NCBI GenBank assembly: GCA_001579985.1
Contig: LRSR01011562.1
Location: 62,001-126,000 of the forward strand
Length of the DNA: 64,000 bases
Reading direction: 5' to 3'
Source: Hypsibius dujardini
Lineage: Eukaryota > Tardigrada > Eutardigrada > Parachela > Hypsibiidae
Position numbers and translations under genes: made by a program. Under the pieces are notes generated by a model that worked only from the letters and a program-made list of their open reading frames with translations, was not told the DNA's origin and did no database searches. Below are positions 24,508-36,219 of this stretch, one piece after another; positions within the stretch are counted from its first letter, which is position 1; every line of letters starts with the position of its first letter.

Positions 24508-25202
24508 TCAATCCATTTGTACTTTGGCCGATACTAAAAGTCGAGGTATCCTACAGAAATGGGAGAGGAATCGTATGCTTTGAAAACTGCAAGATTTAAT
24601 ATTTTGCTGAGCCTGATCTCTCAGCTGTCCGTTCGTAGACATATACATATTACTAATACAGTCCGAGTACCTGTCAGGTCTTCTGAATGGTCTGCGATTC
24701 CAATCGCGATTGTTCCAGTTATTACTTTGGTTGCCGTTACAGTTGACGAAAATTGTAACGGGTACAGAGGCTGAATAGCCGCCATAACTTGTCACCTGGA
24801 CATTATACGTTCCCCGTGAAAGATACCCGCTCGCTGATATAACTCCACCAGAAAAAAGAGCAAACGCTCCAATATTTCCCCTCGTACTGGCAATGGTATG
24901 GCCAGTCGCTCCGTTGGCGTAGACGCTACCAATCGCTGAGTCAGGAGTATAGGAGCTCGTTGAAAATGAGTAGAATGGTTGGTTAAAAGAACCGCTACCG
25001 CCATTGATGAAGTTGTTACAACTGGCCACAATTGTGAAAGGAACAGTCGCCGCGATGCCAATATTGCTATAGCTGGTCACGTAGATGGAGTACGATCCGG
25101 AGGAGAGGTAGATCATAGGTGTTAAGGTACCTGTTGAAGATACGGTAAATTGGCCGGTACTCCCGCTGATGGCATAGTTGTAAGCTCCAGCCGGCCGGAT
25201 AA
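24508..25202 (-). CDS. Extracellular repeat protein fragment, cadherin-like repeats (uncertain)
   Basis: An open exon runs from an acceptor (AG at 25204-25203) to a stop at 24508, about 231 residues. It contains two tandem repeats of about 85 residues: AYNYAISGSTGQFTVSSTG...YSIYVTSYS and GATGHTIASTRGNIGAFALF...TYNVQVTSYGG. Each resembles the F-x-V/hairpin-YxVxVTSY pattern of bacterial-style cadherin-like repeats. The tail is rich in Asn, Arg and Trp (NNWNNRDWNRRPFRRPDRY). No start exon was found upstream. It could be a truncated gene or the last exon of a gene with distant 5' exons. Function unknown. Confidence 0.4.
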
Positions 25203-25920
25203 CTGTTTTCAGCCGAATGTTGTCCTGCTATGACATTGCTTTTTTAGGTAGCGGGATGATTAAATACTATGTTTGCCGGATTTGCGGCTTTGTTCTATTA
25301 TCATTAATTCAAGCCATTGTCCTGCTCCATCCATGGGTAATGCCCTTCCGAACCACGCCCATCCATGATGGACTTCCATCATGTGTGGGTTGTTCAAAAC
25401 AATTGTATGTCATTTAAGCACAAGTAACGGGAAATAAGTTGGAAAACCGGTGTTTTATGCAGTCTGCTGTGCATGCAGTTCTGGACAATGCTGCTATTCA
25501 CCTCACCATCTGATGAAAAAAGGTGGAAAGAGCATTCTGCTGCATGCAATAAGAGAAGTACGCTTTTGATCTTCTTGCTATTTAGTACTAACTACTGTCA
25601 TACTACTGTCGAATTTGTGACCGCCGCTTTTTCTTTTGGCAAAATTGATAAAGTTTAACACTTCGCTTCCGTGAGGCATGCAGGTCCATGTGGAACAAAA
25701 TCAACGCAGGAAGGCAGGGCAAGAAGCTGCGCAGCAGTCTCTGGCCTTGAATCTTAGGCTATCTTCGTTCTGTGACCAGCACAAAAAAGGACCGACCCAT
25801 AAGGTAAAAAAACAGAAACAAGAACTCGTTGTATTCAAACCAAGAATGACATTACAGTAGAGAGGATCTTAGGAAAGAGGGCTTATCAAGACTGAAGTAA
25901 ACGATTTCAGTAAAGTATTT
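25203..25920. other. Gap between the orphan repeat exon and the mosaic protease homologue
   Basis: No gene recognised. Short open frames here have no family resemblance. Confidence 0.45.
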
Positions 25921-28900
25921 CTAGCTCCTCTGTGTGGCCAGCTCTTCGGAAATCCATGGTGCTGCTGCTGTTACACTTCCGTAAACGGCGGCCATGAGAG
26001 CCTTGCCGCAGCCGCGACCGTAAGAAACAACACCCGACTGATAAAAGCTTCGTCCGTTAAAGCATACCCTGTAAGCCATTAAATAGTAATAAGATATTCC
26101 ACGAAACACAAGGAAAACGTGACCACGTACAATGGAGAACCGCCGTCTCCGTAGCAGGCATCACGTTGTGAAATTCCACCAGCGCACACTTGTGTGTCAT
26201 CGAGAACACCGAAAGGAACCTTCAGTCTGGGTGCGAGTCTCTCATTTTTGAAAGCGGCGGCGCAGACGTCGTTGGCCACAATGGGGATTCCGGCGTACCT
26301 CAAAATTTCAGCATTGGGTCCAGCTGCAACAGTTGCATATGTAAGGGCTTTTTCTGGTTAAGTTCAGAGGGTTTTATATGTACTGTATTTATAAATCTTA
26401 CAGAGTGCGAAAGCATCCTCTTCGGTCTTGGTCTTAGAGGGATCAACGACTCGGGTGGATCCATAGCCGGAAATAATGCAGGTTTCGCCTTCCTGGGGAC
26501 CCTCTTCTTGCAGACAGATTTTGCAGATACACGGTGAGTTGAGGTTAATGGGCTCCTTAAGCTTGATCAGACCGATGTCGCTGGAAAGGGTCTTGCGATC
26601 AAAGTCCGGATGAAGGATAATCTTCTCAACGGCAAGGTCTTGAATGCAACCGACACGCTCTTCTTTGTCGAGCGAACCCTGACGAACATCCGTGTCACCG
26701 ACACGAATTCGGAGTCGATTGATTTCTCGTCTGTAAGATATTAATACATTTCACAATCTTTTCCCTTAATCATCGATCAATCGGTCATCGGTCAGTTATC
26801 ATTGATCAATGTCTGTACCCGTCAATTTCATGGGCGGCGGTGAGGACGAACCATTCCGAGACAATGGAGGCGCCGGACTGGTATTTTCCATCGAGAAGGA
26901 TCGCAGCCTGCCAAGGGAACGAAACAACTTCTAAACATAGCCCTATATTAAGTAATAGGTAAAGACTCACCATCCAGCAGACTTCCATCTCCTTGGCTAC
27001 CATAGAGTTGGTGATACGGCTTTCACGATCCGAGGCAGCTCGCTTGGAACGGTAAATGTTTGCACGAGGACCCTTCTGTCCGTTGGCAATCAAGAAGGCA
27101 ATATCACCCTGCTGGGAGGAGTGAGGGATACCGCACTGGTCTAGCGCTTTCACCGGTACACTGACGGTGTTGTCCGCCATTGGGAATGGACCTAGATACC
27201 AGGCAATACTGTATATCCATATAAATATAGAATTAACGGTGAGGCTCAATCGATGCTTACCCCAAGTGCTGATTGAATCTTTTGATTTGATCGTCGATGA
27301 ACCAGAGTATGTGGTGGTTGGTGCAGCGGTCGCGGGAGCAGCGGTAACGGGTGCAGCTGTGCCGGGAGCACCTGTGCTAGTTACTGGAGCGACGGTTGCC
27401 GGCGCTGCGGTTGCCGGACTTCCATAGCTACTGCCGTAGCTTGCTCCTCCTGCGGCGCCTCCGTAAGCGCTTCCACCAGGAGCTGCTGTCGCTGGGGCAG
27501 CTGTGGCGGGAGCAGCGGTTGCTGGACTGACATACCCGCCACCGTAACCTCCGGAAGATCCACCGGCGACTGCTCCGTATGAAACACTTGGAGCATTTGT
27601 CGCGGGTGCAGCTGTTACGGGCTTGACTGTGGCTGGTGATCCATAAGAAGCGCTTCCACCATAGACAGCGACGGGGGCAACAGCAGGGCTGGCAACGGCA
27701 ACTGGAGCAGGAGCAGCATAACCACCAGCGGGTGCCACGTTTCCGTAACTTACGGCTGGAGCAGCTGTGGCAGGAGCGGATGTCGCTGGAACTGAATAAC
27801 TGGGACTGTTTCCGTAAACTGCATTGGATGACATTCCGGCGGAAACGGATGCAGCTGGGGATGCAGCATATTGAGCGGGAGAAGAAGAACTGTACTGGAC
27901 CGATAATGTTGCTGGTGAAGGGGCCTGCGGTTAGAAATTACGTTTACACCTACATCGAAGCCATCCACATTATTTTCTTTCTGTCTGGCTATCTTATAAG
28001 TAAAAAATATTTTCTGCGACCCATGATCAGACAGACTACTGCGCGCGGATCAACGGGCACCAAACAGGAACCATAAATGGGCCAATCACACGGACCTGTA
28101 CGTAGTACGGCAGCACAGGGTATTGGGGCAGACCGGTCGGGTATCCGTAGTTATAGGCGCTCTGGTTGGAGGCAGGAATAGCCTGGGCAACTCCTGCAGG
28201 TGATGAAGAGGTCTGCGGATGAAACGCACGGTTAATTATAGTTGACTTTTACAGTCAAATAAGAGCAGCTGCTGCCTTACCGATGATACACCGCTCACCG
28301 GCTGTAGGGCTGGGTAAATGGGCAAGAAGGCGGGGTAGGAGTTGGCCGAGTTGGGCCGCGCGCTGTAGACTGTCGCGCTCTGATCGACCCCGATAATGGG
28401 CGAGTTATTTGCGTTGCTACTCGGGTTATTTACCTGCTGGCTTGAGCCTCCATAGGAGGATGACGATGAGGGTGCGTATCCGGAGGAGCTGGAGCTCGGG
28501 GGTGAAGCAACGTAACTGTTGCTGGGACTCGGGCTGGGAGAAGCATAACCGGAGCTAGCTGGTGAGGCAGCATAGCTTGTCATGGGACTGGGGCTTGGAC
28601 TGGGACTGGGAGAAGCGTAAGAAGAGCTTGATCCACCAGCAGGTGAGGCATAGTAATTTGTCGCACTAGGACTAGGGACAGCATACGATGCGGATCCGTA
28701 GTTGGTGCTGGGTGCAGCAGTCGTTACGGCAATTGCCCCTCCTGTGCAACATCCCGGAGTGACACGGCAGTTGATGATCTTGGCCAGGATCAACTGCGGC
28801 AACGGAGTTTGGAAGGATTGAGCAACATATCGAGTAGCCTCGCGGATGGCGACTTGCAGGGTGGGCGGGTTGGTCACTGGGACAGCGGACAGACCGGCGG

Positions 28901-30736
28901 TCTGCGCGACCAGAGCTCCAAGACCTGCGAAGATGTTGGGATCGAGATTACGGTTGGTTGACGACAGTTGGTAGAGGGTCTGGAGGAGGGAGATGGTGTT
29001 GCTGTTGGCGCTGTAGGTGGTGTAGGCAGCAAGTCCAGCTTGCAAATTGGCCGTCGATTGGACGATAAGCTGGCTCTGGGTGTTGGAGGAGATAAGAGTC
29101 AACAGCGGAGTCAGAAAGGTGACTTCATCCGCGTTAAGAATGGGGGCTTGACTGAACGAAGTGACGAATCTCTCGAGTGATGAAACGGTCGGGTCGCCCA
29201 GACCGGCTGATTTGACGGCAGTCAGATAGACTTGGAACTGCGACTGCAACGACGGCAGGGTGATCGAGGCACCTGCGCAAACATTGGAAGCAGAGCCCGT
29301 GGCAGCGGACGAAGCGGAGGAAGTGGATGCGCTGGCAGCCTGAGTAGCGCCGGTTCCGGTGGCCTGAAGAGTTTGAATGGCTGAAATGGTTGCTGCATTG
29401 GCGGGGTTCTGGTTGGGGATGGCTTGGGCAAGGGCCAGGGCTGCCGTCACCGAAGTTTGAAGTTGGGTAGTCCAGCCGGGAGTGTTCATGGCAAGGACCA
29501 GGACGTTTTGCAGCGCACTAACCGTGTTAGCCGGGGCTGCGCCGGTTCCTAAAATATAATTTACCCATCAAGTATGTTGCTTGTTAACCATTTATTTTAA
29601 CTGAACACTTCTTACCTAAGATTTGAGCAAGAAGAGTCTGGAGAAGTTCGATCAGTCTGGTGCTACTTCCGTACACAGCAACGTTCATTGCCGGGGGGAA
29701 GGGGTTGAAGAGACTACCGTTAGGGACAGGGATACTGGTGAGGGAGAGAAGCGGTGGGTAAGCCAGGCTTTGGGGGTTGTAGACGGCCTGAGCGGCCACG
29801 GTGCCGCTGCTGGCGCTGGAGCTACTGGCTGCTGGGCTAGCGTAACTGCTGCTAGGACTGCCGTAACTGGCAGAAGAACCGTACTGTCTTGCGTATGCGG
29901 CTGGGCTCGGACTAGGGCTGGAACTGGGACTGGGACTGGGGCTGGGTGACGCGCCATAAGAAACAACCGAGGAGCTGGAGGGTGAACCGTAAGAGCTGAC
30001 CGCTGGCGAAGATCCGTATGAGCTGGATGAGGGCGATGCATAGGAGACGGATGCCGGGGCAGATGTAGCAGTATTGGTGTTGGTGTTGCTTGCGACGGCG
30101 TATGGATACTGGGCATACACTGGGTAAGCCACAATCTGGGGCAACAGAACAGAGCGTCCAGTGGTGGCTATATATTTAAGAAAAACAAACAGTCAGATAA
30201 TTCCAAATTAAAATGATTTGTGGGGGTTGACACCTACTCGTTGTGACGGTTCCCGTGGCCGTACCGGCGGTCTTGAAGCAACAAGTACCTAAAGACATGT
30301 CATTTTATAAAGCTATGAAGATAACTGAGTTGTACTGCAGGAGATTACCGGCAATGTTTGAGGTATTAAGGTAATGATTAAGGGTGGCAAACCCGCACAC
30401 TCCAACGTTGGTCTGCGAGGAATATCCAACAGGGCAACCGCCGGGACCGTCCGGAGCACAAACAGTTAACGACCCTCGTCTGCATTGAATATCCAAAATG
30501 GTCTCTCCAAGGACGTCTGAATGAGAAAAGCATTGGAATTCAGGTACGAGAAAAGAAAAGATCGTACACAGGAAAAATCCTCCACGTTCAAGTTACTACC
30601 ATGTTTTCTTACAGGGGAAGATGGAACGCTTCTCTCGGGTCGCCACTGAATCCTCATTAGACGAATCCAACTCAGCCTCGTTTCCTAGGCAAAAGAGGGG
30701 CAAGAGGGCCAACAACAGGAATCGAAGCTGTGCCAT
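25921..30736 (-). CDS. Giant mosaic clip-module/low-complexity/serine protease homologue
   Basis: Twelve exons keep phase for 1308 codons: 30736-30613, 30516-30349, 30288-30238, 30167-29616, 29548-28281, 28212-28096, 27924-27261, 27191-26971, 26907-26819, 26730-26402, 26323-26131 and 26068-25921. Residues 1-20 are a signal peptide (MAQLRFLLLALLPLFCLG), followed by a dibasic REKR site near 37. Residues 50-105 form a six-Cys clip-like module ending TCC. Residues about 135-235 are Ser/Tyr/Pro-rich (SYGSP). Residues about 280-560 are an Ala/Leu/Gln-rich, probably helical domain of unknown type. SPSP and YGG repeats follow, then ATAAP repeats (about 790-970). The last 250 residues are a trypsin-like domain with His in LTAAHE and Asp in SDIGLIKL, but Gly replaces the serine in CYGDGGSPL. 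It is secreted and catalytically dead by inference. A chance run of unrelated exons would not keep phase at all 11 junctions. Confidence 0.85.
28281..29548 (-). other. Exon 5 of the mosaic gene: unrecognised helical domain plus SPSP repeats
   Basis: This single 1268-nt exon encodes about 422 residues. The first about 260 are rich in Ala, Leu, Gln, Thr and Ser with spaced hydrophobics (for example SLLQTLYQLSSTNRNLDPN and VAIREATRYVAQSFQTPL), which suggests an alpha-helical bundle. The domain ends in a Cys cluster (NCRVTPGCC). The rest is Ser/Pro/Tyr/Ala-rich with runs of SPSPSPSP. I do not recognise the helical domain. Silk-like and mucin-like proteins share the composition but not any motif I can name. 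Confidence 0.7.
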
Positions 30737-32007
30737 TGTGAATAGATGAATGGTGTTAGTCCTGAGATCACCAGACCGAACTTGTCTGGAATCGGGTTAG
30801 TCCACTAATAACAATAAATAATTATAATCCCAAGTGAGGTCAGCGGATGGATGGGTCCGCGCCTGCTCTCGCCAACAACAAGTAAGTAAGCTTTTCTCTC
30901 TCTATATGACTGAATTAAATGAGATGGAAGAGCAACTGCAAGCGCGTCTCTTTTCTCGACTCTTTTCTTCGGAGGTAGGAAGGGTACGTGGATGGATCGA
31001 TCGATCGCTCACGATGTCAGTCGTGTCGTGACCGGTGGTGTTGCGAAAAGGCGGTCAGTGGTGGGCCGTCAGCGGATGTACGGTTGCTTCTCAACAATCT
31101 TTCTTCTTCAACGTCACGTACATAAATTGTGTGTATGATACCGAATGGGAAATGGATGTCGTAGACACAAGAGAGACCTCTTTGTGGCATATAAATTGAC
31201 TTCATGTACCACATCTCTCTTAATATTTAACGCCTTTGCAGGTATTGCAAGCAGCACAGGAAGTGAACGAGTTGATGTGTGCACGGTGTGTAAGTGTGAG
31301 TGAGGAGGGTCCGTGGTCTCGCAGTAGCGTCTTCTTCTTAATGGGTCGAAAGGTAACGCATCACTGGCTTTGGGCGACATTTTGTTTTCATAAAAAATAT
31401 CTTTCATTTATTACTGTGTAGTATAGTATAGTGACCAAGTCCTTGGTTGGACTACTGAAATTGTTTTTCCCAATGCAAGCTTTTTCGTAAGAGACTACAA
31501 GGGGCGGGGAAATGACTTAATCAAAATGAGGTAATCGTGGCAGTAGAAATAATTTCACTAATGTATCAGGGCATGTCTGAATCATTGGTGCTGGAGACAA
31601 TATATCGCAAGTCGAATGAACTCGCTTTACTTGAGACTTACCCAGTCAGCGTAAGGGATTTATGATCATTATTGACAAGCCTACTCCGGCCCGGATGCTC
31701 TCGCCAGGACAACGTGTACTAAAAGTAGGCACGTGCGTTGCGAAGAATATCCGTTTCGACTGACTGTTCGTGGGTCGCACTCATCTTGTCTGCTATTAAT
31801 TAATTACAATTATAAATTTCACCCATGCTGCTGTTTGTTGTGCCGATTTAGCAGTAATAACAACGTCTTTCCAATTAATGTAGTCAGAACGAAGAATTCG
31901 AGGCAAAACCCCGAGAGAGAGAGAGAACTAGAGCTTTCCAGCCAGCAGAAAAGCAAACAACGACGACAGTATACAGTAGTAGGATTATCATAATACGCCA
32001 GAGGTCA
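30737..32007. other. Intergenic spacer between tandem clip-module genes
   Basis: About 1.3 kb that should contain the promoter of the mosaic gene. No exon-like sequence found. Confidence 0.55.
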
Positions 32008-32690
32008 CTATTTTTTACCGTTTAAGGCAAACGGATACTGAGCGTATACCGGATACGCTACAATCTGCGGTAGAAGTACGCTCCTTATAGTTGTCGACGC
32101 TACAATGGACAATACATAGATATTACAATACAACTGTCACAATACTTTGGATGGATCAGGTCAAGCTTACTCGTCGTGAGAGACCCCGGCATTTTATAGC
32201 AACATGTTCCTGCCAAGTAAAAATAGTAAGATTATATATACCTTAGTCAAATGTCATCTGTAAGGGATAAGGCAGTCTTTTCGATCGGCATTTTTACCGG
32301 CAACGTTGGAGGTATTTAGAAAGTGGTTGAGTGTTGCGAATCCGCACTGGCCAACGTTGGTTTGGGCCAGATATCCAACAGGACAACCGTTAGGTCCATC
32401 AGGGGCGCACACCGTCGGATAGCCTCGTTTGCATTGTATGTCCAAAATGGTCTCTCCAATTACAACTACAATTTTGAATCAATTCAAAAACAAGCATCCT
32501 ACATTACGCACATCACTTTGAAGCTGTTGCTTTGCAAAAACTTACACGGGAAAATTGAACGTTTCTCTCGAATAGCTTCCTCATCCTCTGTTATTTCTTC
32601 AGTGTTCTCAAGTGGAAGTGCGCATACTTTAATGACGACAAAGGTCACGCAAAAAACAACAGAAAATTTGGATAACTCCCGAATTTGCAT
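32008..32690 (-). CDS. Small secreted clip-module protein, paralogue B
   Basis: Four exons, 32690-32546, 32465-32298, 32209-32171 and 32099-32008, give 147 residues in phase. A signal peptide (VVFCVTFVVIKVCA) is followed by an acidic stretch and REKRSIFP, a likely dibasic cleavage site. The six-Cys module has CKRG, VCAPDGPNGCPVGY, GQCGFATLNH and TCC. The tail is VLLPQIVAYPVYAQYPFA, then stop TAG after NGKK. Exon count, sizes and phases match the first four exons of the mosaic protease homologue just downstream and of paralogue C. It has no protease domain. The clip-like spacing suggests an extracellular ligand or regulatory peptide, but no function is established. Confidence 0.85.
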
Positions 32691-33211
32691 GATGTAATAA
32701 ATAACGTTTAACCTGAGGAAATAACTGATTGAAAAAGTATAAATTTAGTAGTGGCCTACTTTGTCTTGGGTTTGGCTTAAATACAGTAGGTGGTGCGTAG
32801 TGTTTCCACCTCCGATGATCTCAATTTGTGAATCATGCACACACGCGAAACGGTCAACGAAATGGAGCCCCGCTAAGTTGCAGTGTCCTCTTTGAAATTA
32901 AACAAAAGCCTCTCTCTACTATTTAAAAAAAGAACCAGCATCGTCTGTACTGTATGGTATATCTGTAGTTGTTAAGACTAGAGTTCGCCGCATAATAAGA
33001 ACCATAAAAAAAGACATAACAGAGTGTCAAGCAACGAACAAAAAAAACAAAAGCGTTGGTCGACCAAACAGCCAACTTGCTTTGGATGCCAGTTTGCATT
33101 TGAGTTGATACGTCGCACACAGAAGCAAATATGTGTGTGGAAGGGAGGGGAGGAAAGAAAGATCACTGCGGTCAGATTGTCCATCAAGGTCTCCGCACTG
33201 TTTCGTTCTCA
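32691..33211. other. Spacer between paralogues B and C
   Basis: About 520 bp expected to hold the promoter of paralogue B and the 3' UTR of paralogue C. Nothing else seen. Confidence 0.55.
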
Positions 33212-33931
33212 TCACTTTCCGGATGAGCTTCCTGCAGAGCTTCCGGCGGCGGTGTTGCTTGCAACGGCATAGGGATATTGAGCATAAACAGGGTAAGCCA
33301 CAATTTGGGGGAGAAGAACCGAACGCCCGGTAGTCGCTAAAAAATTCAATCAAAATTAGTTCGCCTTTCACAGAGCTTTTAACTGATATGACGGAAAAAA
33401 GGTGTCTTACTTGTTGTCACCGTTCCGACGGCAGTACCGGCAGTCTTGTAACAACAGGTACCTACACAAAAATCCACATTGGATAATATAAAGCGGCACA
33501 TCGGTTGAGCCTCTTATAGCCGTCTAGAAGGACTTATTACCGGCAATATTTGAAGTATTGAGGTAATGATTAAGGGTTGCAAATCCACAAACACCGACGT
33601 TGGTCTGAGAGGAATATCCAACAGGACAACCGCTGGGACCGTCCGGAGCACAAACAGTTAAAGAACCTCGTCTGCATTGAATATCCAAAATGGTCTCTCC
33701 GAGGACATCTACAAATCACAAATCATAGACGCAGTACAGCAGCGACAAGAGTACCTTTAAATGACACTCACAAGGAAATATCGATCGCTTTTCACGGTTG
33801 CCTTCTCCGTCTTCTGATAAGGATTCTTCTGCCTCGGAATTGGCTTCTGAGTCTGCGACGGTATTATCCAAAGGTAATCCACGACAGAGCAGGAACACGC
33901 CGAGAAGGATGAAAGAAAGCAGGAACTTCAT
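33212..33931 (-). CDS. Small secreted clip-module protein, paralogue C
   Basis: Four exons, 33931-33772, 33708-33541, 33461-33411 and 33336-33212, give 167 residues. Signal peptide MKFLLSFILLGVFLLCRG, an acidic propeptide-like stretch, then REKRSIFP. The module reads CRRGSLTVCAPDGPSGC, VGVCGFATLNHYLN and TCC, almost identical to the mosaic protein. The last exon begins like mosaic exon 4 (VLLPQIVAYPVYAQYPYA, then VASNT) but stops soon after in a Gly/Ser tail with TGA at 33214-33212. It therefore looks like the same unit ending just where the mosaic protein goes on into its Ser/Tyr repeats. Function is unknown. Confidence 0.88.
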
Positions 33932-35227
33932 GGTTGATTGGGGGATGGTTGCGGGAGAGCGGACTCCCGGGGATAATGAACTGACTGGTTGCCGCTGTTT
34001 TGCAGTCTTTTTTCCGTCCTCTTCGACTGTCACAGCGCAACGTCAACCCACTCACTAATTAACAAAATGCACCTAAGTGAACGATGCAGGAGTTGCGTTC
34101 TTTTGCAGAGAAAAGAGAAAAAGAGAAAATGAGATTATTCTATGCCCGTTGGGTCTTGGTATATGATGAGTTTGAAGAGCGAGATGAGATGAGAGTGAGA
34201 TGAGATGCGCGACGACGGACGCGCGAGCAACAGGGAACCTTGTTGTATAAAGTGCCGGGTTGCTGCAGAATCTCAAGCTGCCGTCATCGATCAAATTGCA
34301 GTATCATTATTGCGGCCAACGATACCGCAGTCTCCACTGTCCGTCCATCGAACCATCGTGATGAGATGGTTCCTGCAGGCTTTCGACTATAAGGTCAATA
34401 GGTGACGGTTATGAGAAGAGCCTCTTTTCGAACACCTTACCAAATGTTGTAATAACGTCAATCACTTTCAACAATATACAACTTGACAGAAAAAATTTGT
34501 TCTCGGTGCAAATTACATCTGATAAACCAGAAAAGATCCGTTGGTTGATGTTTAATCGACAGTCGCGGGTAGACGTGAAGAGGTCCATCTCAGGCCGTGT
34601 ATTTCTGGAACTACTGTACATACTGTAGCTATACATACATATATACATAGCTTCCAACCGACAATCAGTCGTCACAGGCAAATCCAGGTTTAAAAGAGAC
34701 ATTTACGGAGGAGTAATAAACCGGTATAGCCGCATTCTTCATTGGAACTAATGCACTGGTCTGACTTGGGAAGGTTTTCAACTGTCAAATTCAGAACCGT
34801 TCCAAAAATATTTTTTTCTCATGGATTGGGACGAGGGAAAACCATTGAATTATGGAAACCCAAAAAAACCAAGAGAATCACACGATGCGTCGCTTGTACC
34901 GTTGTGGGTTATGGCCATTCCTTATCATTGCTTCCACAAAACGATACTGCAAAAAGGTGTGTCGAAAAGCAAGTGACAAAACCGGTTTCGACATGCGAAA
35001 GGCAACCATGTCATGGATGCCGTCGAACCTAATCGAAAGACATGCCCAGTTTTTTTAACCTGTAGGTATACAGTATTGATAACGCGAGATCCAGAAGGAA
35101 CAGAGATAACTACGGTATGGAAGGAAAATCCCTCGGCAAAAAACACCAAGACAAAGGAGATATTGTCGCCAACGACACCTTGAGAGCAGAACAAAAACAG
35201 ATAAATCGTAAAGTCATTATGAAATGT
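33932..35227. other. Intergenic DNA upstream of paralogue C
   Basis: About 1.3 kb with no supported gene. It should contain the paralogue C promoter. A GA-rich run lies at about 34166-34205. Confidence 0.5.
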
Positions 35228-36219
35228 TTAAATTTCAAAGAATTGCGGGAACGAGATCTTGCTGCGTTTGGTTTTTCGGGCAGCCTTGGGTTTTGATTTG
35301 GAACCACTCGCCTTGGAGGCCGACTGAGCCACTGCTCCCGTAGAGAGCGGTACGTCGTCTTGATTGTTCTGCAAAGTAGAACAAGTAGCAGTTCTGTACT
35401 CTCTGCTGGTCGCTTTATCCCAATCGAACTTACAAGAAGAGCAATGCCCTCCTTGTACAGCCGGCTGTTGGAATAGTCGTAGAATTGGCGAGCTTTGTTG
35501 CAATCGACGTTGTAAAACCAGTCGCATACTGTAATGACAGTTGACATTTCGAGGGAACACGGGAACCGGAAAAAGAAAACGAAAGAAACAGAACGAGAGC
35601 AGATAACACTTACTTAGTGTGATTTGGTTAAACATCTGAAATGGTTAAACGTCACTTGTAGAATTACTAACATTAGCCGGTGTTTCTAAAAACCAGTCCT
35701 TCTCGTTTTTTCGAAAAAAATAATGCTATAAAAATTGTGCAGTTGGAAAATAAATTGTAATTGGTATTGGACAAAACATAGCTAAAGACTGTTTTTAAAA
35801 ACACCGTAACTTCCCTGGGAATATAGTCGCGTGCATGCATTATGCTTAAATATTACCGTCATATTAGGACAAAGATATGAAGTGATTTTTCCGTTGATGT
35901 CACAGCGATGAAAAACTTGGCATCGCCCAACATCAACGTCCGCGTAGAAACCGGGTTGCTTGAAGGTTGCACAATCGATTTCACTTTCGTCGGGAATCAC
36001 TGATAATAAAGGAAAATCCGTTCCCGAAACTGCGCTCTGATATAGTTCTTGGATTTGTTCAGCGGTCAGTTGGTCCTTCCCCCTTAGCAGGTTCAACGCA
36101 TCCCATACCTTTGGAGTTTGGAGTTGGTCTCTGCTACTGGCTCGTTCAACCACGACTCGGGCTTCCACCAACGCTATTATTATGCACAATAAAAGCACGA
36201 GTCCAGTTGAGTTGTGCAT
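35228..36219 (-). CDS. Secreted chitin-binding type 2 (CBM14) protein, CPAP1-like
   Basis: Extracellular matrix protein expected to bind cuticle or peritrophic chitin. Four exons: 36219-35857, 35635-35614, 35528-35434 and 35368-35228, 206 residues in phase. A signal peptide (LVLLLCIIIALVEA) is followed by SGTDFPLLSVIPDESEIDC, a lead-in typical of single-domain CPAP1 cuticular proteins. The CBM14 domain (about residues 80-140) has six cysteines: DCATF, GRCQVFHRCD, YLCPNM, LICDWF and VDC, with the aromatic GFYADVDVGRC pattern. The C-terminus is Lys/Ser-rich (SKSKPKAARKTKRSK). The second exon is only 22 nt. Confidence 0.92.

Noticed and set aside
27636-28076. Plus-strand frame of about 146 codons
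   Set aside because: Antisense to the Pro/Ala/Thr-rich exon of the mosaic gene, with no features of its own.
29623-30134. Alternative long frames on both strands across the Ser/Tyr-rich exon
   Set aside because: Biased composition keeps several frames open; only the frame that joins neighbouring exons in phase was kept.
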